Shown: positions 1 to 7,690 of the stretch, in pieces
Layout of the letters: every line of letters begins with the position of its first letter
How positions within the stretch are numbered: position 1 is the first letter of the stretch
NCBI GenBank assembly: GCA_018335335.1
Contig: JAGXKG010000011.1
Location: 1 to 50,797 of the forward strand
Direction of reading: 5' to 3'
DNA: 50,797 bases
Source: Candidatus Thorarchaeota archaeon
Lineage (GTDB): Archaea; Asgardarchaeota; Thorarchaeia; Thorarchaeales; Thorarchaeaceae
Program-made: the position numbers and the translations under genes
Notes under the pieces: generated by a model
Told to the model about the DNA's origin: nothing
The model's database searches: none
Seen by the model: only the letters and a program-made list of their open reading frames with translations

Positions 1-39
1 CTCGCTGATATCTCGTTAGAAGAGGAATTTGAAGATTGA
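1..39 (+). CDS. C-terminal end of a probable antitoxin gene (partial)
   Basis: Twelve codons followed by TGA at 37-39 are read in frame 1 from the window edge, ending in an acidic tail (SLEEEFED). The stop overlaps the TTG start of the PIN-domain gene at 36, the tight coupling typical of VapBC-type toxin-antitoxin pairs, where a small antitoxin precedes the toxin. The antitoxin role is inferred only from position and the acidic end; its DNA-binding part lies outside the window. Confidence 0.4.
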   Translation, partial: LADISLEEEFED

Positions 40-443
40 GGGCTTTCATTGATGCATGTCACTTGGTATATCTAAACACGGTGACTGATTCCCAGAACAA
101 GAATCAATACTGGCAGTTGTATGAAGATATACTCTCCAGCTATCGAATTGTAACCAATGTCTTGGTGTTAGACGAGACAATCTACATCTCGATGAAGAAA
201 TACGGAGTTCCCTATGACGTAACGATTGATTTCATCGATGAAATAATCACACCATATACTGATATTTTACCGCTTGGACTGTATGAATATAGGATTGCGA
301 AAGATGCAATTCTCCAATATGGTTTCAGACCTTCCGATGCATTGCATTTTGGCACGATGCAAAATCATGATGTGACTGCAATTGTAACTGAAGATTCTGA
401 TTTCGATATCGTTGAAGGCATTGATATTATCTGGCTTTCATAA
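36..443 (+). CDS. PIN-domain protein, VapC-like toxin ribonuclease
   Basis: A 135-residue protein, a normal length for a stand-alone PIN domain. PIN proteins are Mg2+-dependent ribonucleases whose active site is built from three or four acidic residues. Here these are visible as D6 in the first strand (MRAFIDA), an acidic residue in VLVLDET, the Asp of RPSDALHFGTM, and the TEDSDFD segment near the C terminus; the RxSDALH motif is characteristic. The TTG start overlaps the stop of the upstream reading frame, implying translational coupling to an antitoxin. Toxin function is inferred from family and context; the cellular target cannot be read from sequence. Confidence 0.85.
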   Translation: MRAFIDACHLVYLNTVTDSQNKNQYWQLYEDILSSYRIVTNVLVLDETIYISMKKYGVPYDVTIDFIDEIITPYTDILPLGLYEYRIAKDAILQYGFRPSDALHFGTMQNHDVTAIVTEDSDFDIVEGIDIIWLS

Positions 444-529
444 GCGAAATGCTTCATCCATAGAAAACAACACGGTATCTGGATGGATTTTTGATTTTCA
501 CCATTATTTCAGAAATACTTTAAACAGAT

Positions 530-1246
530 TTGAGTGCGGTGCAACAAAGGTGTAAGCTATTGCGTGTCCCAGTCGAGGAACTTGACAAATATGATGGCAA
601 GATTTGTTTTATTTGCGGAGAGTATCTACTCAACCATTCTCCTTCTGATCTGGCTTACATGAATCTGGCATCTGGACGCAAGAGAAAGGCTAAACCGGAG
701 AGGTATTATCTATTTGAGTGTCCGAATTGTGGGAGGATTGCTCACAAGCGATGCTGGTATGACGAAGGAGAGGAAAAAGTCAAACTAGGATGGTTCAAAC
801 GGGGTTGGCAGCTAGTATGCCCCGGATGTGGTCAAGAGCTTTCTGAGGTTCGAGAAGATAGAACAGATTGGGATAAGGGATATCAGATACCAGGCCATCC
901 AGATGATGAACTTCCTGGCATATTCACGTCGGATTCTTTCATGTGGAAAGCCGGCTCGATGTTTGGTAAGGTAGGGAAGGCAATTGGTGATTTGTTCAAG
1001 GCAGTGGGTCTAGGATCACTGAGTGATAGCGAAACCAGTGCTGTAGCTAGAGCTGCAGCCCGTGTTGGAAAAACGATTAGAGATGTAGCCAGTAAGGTTT
1101 TCAAACTTGATATTCCTCCTGCAAAGCGCTCTGAAATCAAATCTCTTCGCTGTCAGAATTGCGGTGCTGCTTTACCCTTGCCCGAAAAGGATGAAGAGGC
1201 TGTGGTCTGTGAGCATTGTGGTACTGCTCATCTCATGCCCCAATAG
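530..1246 (+). CDS. Zinc-finger protein with C4HC3 cross-brace-like pattern plus zinc ribbon
   Basis: A 238-residue protein of unknown function with two metal-binding regions. The N-terminal one has pairs C26/C29, C64/C67, H72/C75 and C97/C100, a C4-H-C3 order like PHD or RING-variant fingers, though the first loop is long. The middle (about residues 134-195) is predicted helical with amphipathic stretches and no clear membrane span. The C-terminal zinc ribbon uses C208/C211 and C227/C230. The TTG at 530 follows an A/T-rich stretch; in-frame GTG at 539 or TTG at 560 could also serve. No enzymatic domain is visible. A protein-interaction or ubiquitin-type adaptor role is possible but only inference. 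Confidence 0.7.
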   Translation: MSAVQQRCKLLRVPVEELDKYDGKICFICGEYLLNHSPSDLAYMNLASGRKRKAKPERYYLFECPNCGRIAHKRCWYDEGEEKVKLGWFKRGWQLVCPGCGQELSEVREDRTDWDKGYQIPGHPDDELPGIFTSDSFMWKAGSMFGKVGKAIGDLFKAVGLGSLSDSETSAVARAAARVGKTIRDVASKVFKLDIPPAKRSEIKSLRCQNCGAALPLPEKDEEAVVCEHCGTAHLMPQ

Positions 1247-1330
1247 ACCAAAAAACTGCGCTGGATTTGTGCCAAAACCATTAATATGACCCAGTGATAA
1301 GTGACATTCAGAAGAACAAGCAGGTGGAAC

Positions 1331-1642
1331 ATGATGGCTAAGAAGCTCTACCTAGAGTATGACGAGAACACTTCACAATTCCGTGAGGTTTCAAGTAATC
1401 CCGATCTTGGTTGCATTGTTGCTGAATTGAACGAACAGAGTGAGAAGCTGACTCTCACAGTACCACATGATAAAGGCATGGTAACCAAGAGAAAAGCAGA
1501 ACGTCTTGCACGCGGAATTACCCGCTCTGGCTATCCTTTCAATGATGGAGGTCGCCGAGGTCGTGGATACACATTAGAAATCCAAGGCGAGGGTGGCAGA
1601 ATGCCTGATCGTCTCAAGTCAAGTCCGCGTGAAGTATACTAG
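1331..1642 (+). CDS. Conserved-looking hypothetical protein
   Basis: About 103 residues, not recognised. The ATG at 1331 (or the adjacent ATG at 1334) is preferred over an upstream in-frame GTG at 1301 because the ten extra residues are low in plausibility and the protein then starts with a strand-like AKKLYLEYDE segment. The body is a small alpha/beta protein with a basic, glycine-rich C-terminal half (GGRRGRGY), which could contact nucleic acid. It lies about 80 bases after the zinc-finger gene on the same strand, with no clear promoter between, so co-transcription is possible. Confidence 0.55.
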   Translation: MMAKKLYLEYDENTSQFREVSSNPDLGCIVAELNEQSEKLTLTVPHDKGMVTKRKAERLARGITRSGYPFNDGGRRGRGYTLEIQGEGGRMPDRLKSSPREVY

Positions 1643-1728
1643 TAGCTCACAAATACGGACAACCGCTTATCACCACTACGCAGTTGATGCCAAGTACTCT
1701 TGTGTGTCGGTTAGTGGAGACAGTTTAC

Positions 1729-2970
1729 TCAAAGATTGCTGACAGGAATTTCAATTCTGAATGTAGCTCCTGTTGGCTCTGTTTCTCTGTATTCTATGGT
1801 GCCATCTCCAAGCTCCAAGATTCGATGGACGAGATAGAGCCCCATGCTGAAATCTGTTCCATTTTTCGTTCCTTTTTGGAATAGTGAATTCTTAACTTCT
1901 GGAGGAAGGCCGGGCCCATCATCGCTGACTTCTGCGATAAAGAGATCATCGGACTGCTTCACTTCCACATCTACCTTCGGTGATATTCCTGCATGTTGAG
2001 ATGCGTTCCGGAACAGATTCTCGAAAATCAACGGGAAGAAGCGATTGGTAGTTACAAGATTTTTACTCTCGTTATGCATTGTCAGTTTAATCTCTAAATT
2101 TGGATGAATTCTCTCCGCATGCTCTATTATTGCTGGTAGAACTTCTCCAATGGTTGTCGAAATCCAGTCAGGACGCTTTGAAAGGGTTTTGACTAGTCTT
2201 CCAATTCTCTCTAGGGCTGCATCTGTTGATTCGATGAAATGTTCAGTTTTGGGGCTCAATTGTTGCTCCTTGGTTAGTTCAATCGATCCTTCTGCAACCT
2301 GTAGATCGTTCTTGATATCATGGACCAAGAGCGAAGTGTACGCTTCGATTTCTTTTCTGGCATTTGCGATTCGGAGATTCTTATCATGGAGCAATTCAAT
2401 GTAATGTTGCCTTGCCCAAGACCCGGCGTATACGAGAACTGAAAGAGCCCAGGTAGGGGCAACAAGGACTATGAAGCTATTGGGATCGTAACTGGGCACA
2501 CCAGGATGTAGCAGAACAGTCGTACCGAACACTACGTCCTGCAAAATGATCAGTGCGAGTCCAATTTGCATGTCCAGTAGATAGGTTGTGATGATTATTG
2601 CCGATGAAATCCAAATCATCATAACAGGTACTGTGCTGTATGACCAAAAACCCTTCTCAAGGAGAGCGGCGTAAGGGAATATTGCCCATATGGCTACCAG
2701 AAACGAGGAAGCTGCTCTCAATTTGCCTGCCCGGCTTAGCATGTATCCAACTAGAATCAACGCAGCCAGAATATAGAGTTCAGGAACCCGATCGGAGAAT
2801 AGAGAACTGAAGGGCTGAAGAACAATGAACATTGGTATTACTACAAGTGACAGCCCTGCAATGAACCTCATTCTGATTTCTGACCTTTGGTCGGAAGGCT
2901 CGATTGATGGTTCTACCAGGAACTGAAGTAGTCGCTTCATTCTGGTCTTCCATACCTTCTGCCTGCCCAA
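1729..2970 (-). CDS. Membrane-bound sensor histidine kinase (orphan)
   Basis: A 413-residue kinase. Residues about 34-183 hold five to six hydrophobic segments forming a membrane sensor. The dimerisation/phosphoacceptor helix carries H217 in the motif LLVHDIKNDLQ. The ATPase domain shows an N-box (ENLFRNASQH, 317-326), a G1 box (DDGPGLP, 350-356) and a later SMGLYL G2-like segment. It is expected to autophosphorylate and pass phosphate to a receiver protein, but no receiver or output gene lies nearby. The membrane sensor resembles no ligand domain I can name, so the signal is unknown. A TATA-like stretch (TATATCTAAAATGG, near 3007-3020) lies on this gene's upstream side. Confidence 0.88.
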   Translation of the reverse strand: MGRQKVWKTRMKRLLQFLVEPSIEPSDQRSEIRMRFIAGLSLVVIPMFIVLQPFSSLFSDRVPELYILAALILVGYMLSRAGKLRAASSFLVAIWAIFPYAALLEKGFWSYSTVPVMMIWISSAIIITTYLLDMQIGLALIILQDVVFGTTVLLHPGVPSYDPNSFIVLVAPTWALSVLVYAGSWARQHYIELLHDKNLRIANARKEIEAYTSLLVHDIKNDLQVAEGSIELTKEQQLSPKTEHFIESTDAALERIGRLVKTLSKRPDWISTTIGEVLPAIIEHAERIHPNLEIKLTMHNESKNLVTTNRFFPLIFENLFRNASQHAGISPKVDVEVKQSDDLFIAEVSDDGPGLPPEVKNSLFQKGTKNGTDFSMGLYLVHRILELGDGTIEYRETEPTGATFRIEIPVSNL

Positions 2971-3487
2971 GGTTTTAGCTCTCCTTTCATCGGTCTTAAT
3001 TCAAGTGTATATCTAAAATGGTATATTATCGTTCAACAATGTTATTGTGGGCGCATTGATTCCAGTTATGAGTTCAATCTAGTGACTCTATTCGGTGCTC
3101 CTAATCACAAGCATAGCTCAACATCTAACGTTTACTCTTCCCTCCTATATATCTTGGCTCTCGCCTTTGCCTATTGCTGTCCTAAGAAGCATCATAGAAC
3201 GGTCAATCTTCTGTGGAGCCATCCACAGCTAACGTTTACCCAAGGAGCTCTAATGGACAAACGTTTACTACCTACCTTCTTCGTTTACTGAAATCATTTA
3301 CCGTGTTTATGAGGGGTGTTTCTTGGAAATCGAAACGTTGTTTTCTGCATGATTATAACTGCAGGCTTCCTTGGAGTAAACGTTTGAGAATATTGAAGAA
3401 AACTGGCTGATGGAGCATTTACACAGTTGAATTGGGGGAACTGGCTAGAGTTATTAGACTGGGTAAGAAGGGAAAACTGGAATCCAG
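2971..3487. other. Gene-poor intergenic region with repeated AACGTTTAC motif
   Basis: No convincing coding sequence is seen here; the open frames present have atypical composition. Four exact copies of AACGTTTAC occur: 3127-3135, 3231-3239, 3260-3268 on the plus strand, and 3376-3384 inverted. Two of them share an extended context (AACGTTTAC followed by CCAAGGA, with one extra T in the inverted copy). Half-matches such as cgtttac (3286) also occur. The promoter of the histidine kinase lies at the left end and that of the flavoprotein gene at the right end. Confidence 0.6.
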
Positions 3488-4696
3488 ATGATTGAGAAAA
3501 CTCAAGTAACTGTAATCGGCTCGGGCCCAGCTGGTCTGACAGCTGCCAGATATTTAGGAGAGTCCGACCTACAGTATGTGCTGATTAGCAAAGAGTCGGA
3601 ACCCGGTGCATCCAAAGTGTGCGGGGGTTTTGTGCCTCAACCTGCGCTAAAGGAATTCAAAATTGAGAATTTTTCTGGTGCTCATGAAATATATGGTGCG
3701 CGGCTGCGATTTCCAGGGTTTCCTCCTCGGGATATATGGTTTGAAGATGCTGTAGGAGTTAACGCGAAGAGAAGCGACTTGGGAAAGGCTCTGGAGGAAA
3801 AGCTCAACCCCTCAAACGGGATTATGAAACTCGGTGCGGCGGTAACCTCTGTCGAATGTAATCGAGATGGTTGTGTGGTAGACTACTCATTCAACGGTAA
3901 AACGTCCCAAGTAGAGAGCGATTTGGTAATCGATGCCAGCGGGAGTCATCCCGTGTCATGCAAACATGACGGTATACGTTCTTACTTGTCCGATACTGAA
4001 ACTGGATATGGCTTCCAGTATCAGGCAAGCTACCGTACCGATGAGTGGGAATTTCCCAGACTGAACTACTTCTATTTCGGAAGTGAATACTCGCCGCGTG
4101 GTTATGCATGGATTTATCCACGGGCCAAGACTGCGGCTGTGGGTACCGGTGGTCTACTCAATACTGTTCGGGAACGAAATACTGCTCTTCCTCAGCATTT
4201 GGATCGATTGTTGAACGAGGAAACCCCCAATCAAGACTACTCGAGCTATCTCCATATTGTCAAACGAGAGGGCGCTCTTGTTCCTCTTGCAGGCGTTGTA
4301 ACACCAAGTTATGGGAAGAGATTGCTCTTGGCTGGTGATGCAGCGGCCCATTGCTCCCCGATCTCTGGTGAAGGCATCTATTTCGCAATGACTGCGGGGA
4401 AACTAGCTGCTGAGACCGTGGAGGAGTGCTGTAAAAAGAATGATTTCACCACACAGAAATTGGAATCCTACGAACGGCGTTGGCAGAGAGCTTTCGGCTC
4501 AGATCTGAAATGGGGTCGTAGAATCCAGCGTCGCTTCATGGGGACATCGTCTGGTGAATCGAGTTCGAAGTTTTTGGAATCTGAGGATGTGCTGAGGAAA
4601 GTAGCTGAGATGCTCCTTGGTCTCAAATCGGTTCGGAGCGCCATCCTTGGCTGTTTACCCTCGTATATCAAGTCACGACTAGCCTTCTGGCAATGA
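3488..4696 (+). CDS. Geranylgeranyl reductase-family FAD-dependent oxidoreductase
   Basis: A 402-residue flavoprotein. The N-terminal dinucleotide-binding motif GSGPAG (residues 11-16) binds FAD, the conserved cysteine segment VCGGFVP follows near residue 45, and the second FAD motif LLLAGDAAAHCSPISGEG lies near residue 285. This arrangement is that of the geranylgeranyl reductase family, whose archaeal members saturate the isoprenoid chains of ether lipids. Length matches the family. Whether the substrate is digeranylgeranylglycerophospholipid, or the gene is a paralogue with another lipid or quinone substrate, cannot be decided. It is monocistronic; the upstream region carries the AACGTTTAC motif cluster. 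Confidence 0.85.
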   Translation: MIEKTQVTVIGSGPAGLTAARYLGESDLQYVLISKESEPGASKVCGGFVPQPALKEFKIENFSGAHEIYGARLRFPGFPPRDIWFEDAVGVNAKRSDLGKALEEKLNPSNGIMKLGAAVTSVECNRDGCVVDYSFNGKTSQVESDLVIDASGSHPVSCKHDGIRSYLSDTETGYGFQYQASYRTDEWEFPRLNYFYFGSEYSPRGYAWIYPRAKTAAVGTGGLLNTVRERNTALPQHLDRLLNEETPNQDYSSYLHIVKREGALVPLAGVVTPSYGKRLLLAGDAAAHCSPISGEGIYFAMTAGKLAAETVEECCKKNDFTTQKLESYERRWQRAFGSDLKWGRRIQRRFMGTSSGESSSKFLESEDVLRKVAEMLLGLKSVRSAILGCLPSYIKSRLAFWQ

Positions 4697-4786
4697 CGGA
4701 ATTGTGTCTTCCATTTTATGAGATTACATGTTTTGTATCTTTAGGCAATAAGAACAAGTCTTATATTGCGATTCCCCCCACTTAAC

Positions 4787-4894
4787 TTAACGAGGATTGT
4801 AAGAATCGCAACAAATACATTGACAATCGTGAGAATCTTACCTTTGAAATGAAACATCGAAGCATTCTGCTCATCAATCCACAATCCTCGTTAA
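4787..4894. repeat. 108-bp element bounded by 14-bp perfect inverted repeats
   Basis: TTAACGAGGATTGT at 4787-4800 is the exact reverse complement of ACAATCCTCGTTAA at 4881-4894. The 80 bases between have no reading frame of note but include a weaker internal pairing (GTAAGA near 4799 with TCTTAC near 4836). The outermost TTAA may be a target duplication with 10-bp termini inside, or simply part of a 14-bp repeat. It may be a miniature transposable element or a DNA/RNA hairpin; no transposase is present. Confidence 0.6.
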
Positions 4895-5054
4895 TACCTC
4901 CGGATGTAGAGCACGTACACAGTATCTCTTTCCGTGGGCCAAAACACGTGGAGCCGTGACACAGGAGCAACACATTCGGGACCACTGGTCTATCTGTCTA
5001 AATAGCGACCAGCTTTTGTTGCTCTTGCTGTCGCTTTTTTGCATATCTAGTTAA

Positions 5055-5708
5055 TCAAAGAGAACTCTGATTCTGCCGTTCTACGACGTTCCAGATACAA
5101 TTTGCCAATCCCGTCGACATATTGAGGGGATAATCATTTTGATGCAGAAATTTCCCCCATGCATTGGATGCTTCTGTATCAGTACTTGTCTTCACAGACA
5201 CACCAATTTTGTTGAGCGCTGTTTCTACGAGATCAAACTCCTTCCTTGAGCATGATGTACTGAAGCCAAGTGCACTGAGGACCTTGTATCCCCACGCTGT
5301 CAACCACAACCCTTTCAGATTTACATTGGATCCACCTGTATACACGACAACCCGTTCCATCTCCTGTTCACGAAGCTTCAGAATCTGCTCTGTGTATTGC
5401 AGTATCTCGGGGTTGTCAACATGGCGTTCCACTTCGAAATTGATGGTAGTGCCGCCTTTCCGAATCTGTTTTCTCCAATTCCTCAGTATACATCGCTTGA
5501 GAGATTCTTTTGATTCTCCCGCCACCAATTTTCCAAACACAATGTCTGGAGGAATATCAACAAGCCCGAGTCCATAAATGCCTAGGGCCGCGGGAACATA
5601 CTGCACCAAGCGATAGTATCTCCAAAGCGGTTCGTAATATCTGACCTTGGCAACACGCTTTCTCAGTGAATCGAGGGTTCGGAACTTGTTCAACGAAACT
5701 ATTCTCAT
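5055..5708 (-). CDS. Hypothetical protein, 217 aa
   Basis: Not recognised. The protein is 217 residues with a basic N-terminal 35 residues (RTLDSLRKRVAKVRYY), a hydrophobic but not clearly membrane-spanning patch (YVPAALGIYGLGLVDI, about 38-53), and a helical C-terminal half containing several cysteines. Composition and absence of stops suggest a real gene. The start is ATG at 5708, preceded by a TATA-like stretch (TTTATTATCC) on the same strand about 30 bases upstream. It stands alone, separated by more than 300 bases from the neighbour on each side. Confidence 0.6.
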   Translation of the reverse strand: MRIVSLNKFRTLDSLRKRVAKVRYYEPLWRYYRLVQYVPAALGIYGLGLVDIPPDIVFGKLVAGESKESLKRCILRNWRKQIRKGGTTINFEVERHVDNPEILQYTEQILKLREQEMERVVVYTGGSNVNLKGLWLTAWGYKVLSALGFSTSCSRKEFDLVETALNKIGVSVKTSTDTEASNAWGKFLHQNDYPLNMSTGLANCIWNVVERQNQSSL

Positions 5709-5863
5709 CTGTCCTTTCCCTCTGTCAAGGGATAATAAACCCTACTTGGGTTAGTCTTCAGTCTCCTCAACAATGATGTACGGTAGAACCCTTTTGATTG
5801 GAGTATTCAACCTATAGAGCACATAGATATCAAGTAGATGGAAAGTCCAATTCTATGCTCGCT

Positions 5864-5907
5864 AAAAAAAAGAAGTCTGCAAGAGCATCAGTGATTGATG
5901 CCCTTGC
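5864..5907 (-). terminator. Hairpin plus U8 transcription terminator
   Basis: On the minus strand a 12-bp stem (GCAAGGGCATCA with TGATGCTCTTGC, one G-U pair, 5-nt loop; 5879-5907) is followed eleven bases later by eight T (plus-strand A run 5864-5871). The one non-Watson-Crick position is G-U only on the minus-strand RNA (A-C on the other), so the orientation is toward decreasing coordinates, matching the gene ending at 6046. Confidence 0.65.
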
Positions 5908-5911
5908 CTTT

Positions 5912-6054
5912 GTCCATGCTGAATACTACATCAGCATGGTAATCTTATGCAGGTAACCGGCTGCCCCATCCACACTCATCTGCTATTTGGAGCTACAGGT
6001 CTGCATGAATACACGTGCAACCTGTTACCTACGTCGGCTCCGCGGTTAGGAGCC
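5912..6054 (-). ncRNA. Structured 3' untranslated region or small RNA (candidate)
   Basis: Between the stop of the gene at 6046 and its terminator, the minus strand can form several hairpins. A 6-bp stem GGCTCC/GGAGCC (6035-6053) holds the stop codon in or beside its loop. ACAGGT/ACCTGT (5995-6000 with 6020-6025) encloses a TGCA/TGCA stem. AGGTAAC (5951-5957) can pair with GTTACCT (6024-6030). CCATGCTGA/TCAGCATGG (5913-5939) is a 9-bp stem. The density of stems suggests a functional RNA, but it resembles no family I know; SRP RNA and RNase P core motifs are absent. Confidence 0.35.
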
Positions 6055-6315
6055 AGACCCGCGCATCTTGTTTACTATGCGACATTTTTTCTGGTACGCT
6101 TTCTCATCTAGTTCGGTAATGAAATCCTCTAGACGAGCTACGCCAGTAAACTCTCGATCGATATCCAGGTCGCGCACGCTTACATGAGCCTTCTTCTTTT
6201 CGACTCGTACGTACACACCGCCGATTCCGACGTTGTGTTTCATGTAAACTGGTTCGTCCTGGTTTTTCACACGGTAGAAACCGCATCTCCGAAGCATCCT
6301 GCTCATCATCATCAT
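6046..6315 (-). CDS. Small hypothetical protein, about 89 aa
   Basis: Not recognised. The frame is open to 6552, but the first 79 codons are hydrophobic, poor in coding character and overlap the AACGTTTAC motif cluster, so a start at one of the clustered ATGs at 6315-6306 (MMMMSRM) is preferred. From there the protein is small, basic and alpha/beta (YVRVEKKKAHVSVRDL, then an acidic helix LEDFITELDEKAY). It ends in a loop of a stop-codon hairpin and is followed by the structured region and terminator to 5864. Confidence 0.5.
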   Translation of the reverse strand: MMMMSRMLRRCGFYRVKNQDEPVYMKHNVGIGGVYVRVEKKKAHVSVRDLDIDREFTGVARLEDFITELDEKAYQKKCRIVNKMRGSGS

Positions 6316-6352
6316 TTGTTGTCTAGCCCTCCCGGCGGCAGACAATTTACGA

Positions 6353-6563
6353 GTAAACGCTAACCCCCATATAAATCCACCAGATAATCGTATGTAAACG
6401 TTTGTTTTGAGATATGAGCTCCAAATTATGAATACAGTTATGTTAATTAAAATGACACTACACAAATTGAAGAAAATACTGCTAAATAACCGCATTTTGT
6501 AAAGTGTTATTTCGATAGGTTCGACAGAACTGAAGTAAATCGCGCGAAACATCTAACGTTTAC
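6353..6563. repeat. Second cluster of the AACGTTTAC motif
   Basis: Exact copies at 6394-6402 (inverted) and 6555-6563, plus a one-mismatch inverted copy at 6353-6361 (GTAAACGCT). The copy at 6555 shares a longer context with the one at 3127: both are preceded by acatct. The cluster lies upstream of the preferred start of the small gene ending at 6046, consistent with a binding site for a DNA-binding protein. A further exact inverted copy at 7201-7209 is inside a coding region and may be chance. Confidence 0.5.
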
Positions 6564-6765
6564 GAGATGAACTTGTATAGTGATGTAGGAAAATACCAAA
6601 CATTTACTGCCGAATGTTGAAAGGTTTATGCACAGCCCAGTCACGAAAAAGTCAAAGGGATCCGGAGATACCATTCCACTCTTGGAATTTCCGATTAGCT
6701 GAACAAGGCCAAGCCTTAAATCCATGACTGCATGGCTCATTTCGAAGGCCAAGAGGAATATTGTC

Positions 6766-7317
6766 ATGGATCTCTGGACCGATTTGATTCAATATTTTGC
6801 CAACCTGTTAGACCCCGTTTCTTCAATGCCGCTATCAACGGTGTTTATTCCGCTTGTTAGCATGATACTGGCTTTGATTTCCATTGCGGCTACAAGGCAA
6901 TTTACCGATGTGGAACAGATGCAGGCGGATATGCAAGAGGTAAAGGATTGGCAAGAGAAAATGAAGAAGGCACGAGAGACACAGGATGAGCGGCTCATGC
7001 AAGAGGTCACAGAGAAGCAATCCAGAATCATGCGGCTGCAGAGCAGCATGATGCAATCTCGATGCAAACCAATGTGTATAACCTGGTTGCCTTTCATTTT
7101 TGTGTTCATCGTTCTTAGAGCTGCCTATGCAGGTGTACCAGTGGCAATCCTTCCATTCAATATCCACGAAGTTCTGCCGTTCCTTGATGGGTGGGTTGGT
7201 GTAAACGTTGAAGGGAGCGGCTTTGGTCTCTACTTCTACGTCTGGTATGTGCTATCTTCCTTCAGTCTCAATAGTATGTTGCAGAAGGTATTTGGGGTAG
7301 CACCACCACAACCCTAG
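6766..7317 (+). CDS. EMC3/TMCO1-type DUF106 membrane protein (Oxa1/YidC superfamily insertase)
   Basis: A 183-residue protein from the ATG at 6766. TM1 is at about residues 23-41, a charged coiled coil follows (about 46-98, rich in Q, E, K, M), then TM2 (104-120) and TM3 (155-175). This three-helix plan with the coiled coil between TM1 and TM2 is that of archaeal DUF106 proteins, homologous to eukaryotic EMC3 and bacterial YidC, which insert membrane proteins. The in-frame ATG at 6724 is less likely: the TATA-like CTTAAATC at about 6714 would put transcription start after it. The gene is monocistronic. Confidence 0.85.
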   Translation: MDLWTDLIQYFANLLDPVSSMPLSTVFIPLVSMILALISIAATRQFTDVEQMQADMQEVKDWQEKMKKARETQDERLMQEVTEKQSRIMRLQSSMMQSRCKPMCITWLPFIFVFIVLRAAYAGVPVAILPFNIHEVLPFLDGWVGVNVEGSGFGLYFYVWYVLSSFSLNSMLQKVFGVAPPQP

Positions 7318-7690
7318 GATTTCTCACTACTTTGGGTGCACCCGACTTCAATGACGTAACGAGACACACCGCCCAGCTTTCAGAGACTGCTGATTACAGT
7401 GATTTACCAAACTAGAGCTAAGGTTTTTCTAGGTGATGGGGCATCACATAGATGGTGAAGAATGGGTTTACCCGAGACTGATTTAACCCGAAGGCACCAG
7501 ACTCTGACGGAGGACATCTGGTTGGCTAAACAACACTGTATAACACATACCTATATTGCACAGGTAGACGTCCTTCAGTCATATCCAGGCATTCAGCTAC
7601 CCGGTCATCGAATCGTCTGTGGAGGCTATAGTCCTGAGCCATAAGAAGCGGTCCTCGGCATTGAATAGGTTTGTTGACAAAATAGTGAAT
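7318..7690. other. Intergenic stretch without a supported gene
   Basis: About 370 bases. A 10-bp palindrome GGGTGCACCC (7337-7346) lies just after the DUF106 stop. The short open frames on both strands lack coding character, and no convincing tRNA, box C/D or riboswitch signature is seen. The promoter of the downstream gene must be in the right half, but no single TATA box stands out. Confidence 0.5.

Noticed and set aside
3082-3410. Two overlapping plus-strand open frames of 65-69 codons.
   Set aside because: Composition is unlike neighbouring genes and they overlap the AACGTTTAC motif cluster.
6316-6552. Upstream hydrophobic extension of the small gene ending at 6046.
   Set aside because: It overlaps the repeated motif cluster and lacks coding-like composition; a later clustered ATG is preferred.
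7430-7500. Possible box C/D guide RNA (GTGATGG ... CTGA).
   Set aside because: The C box has a mismatch and no credible internal D'/C' pair or spacing is present.
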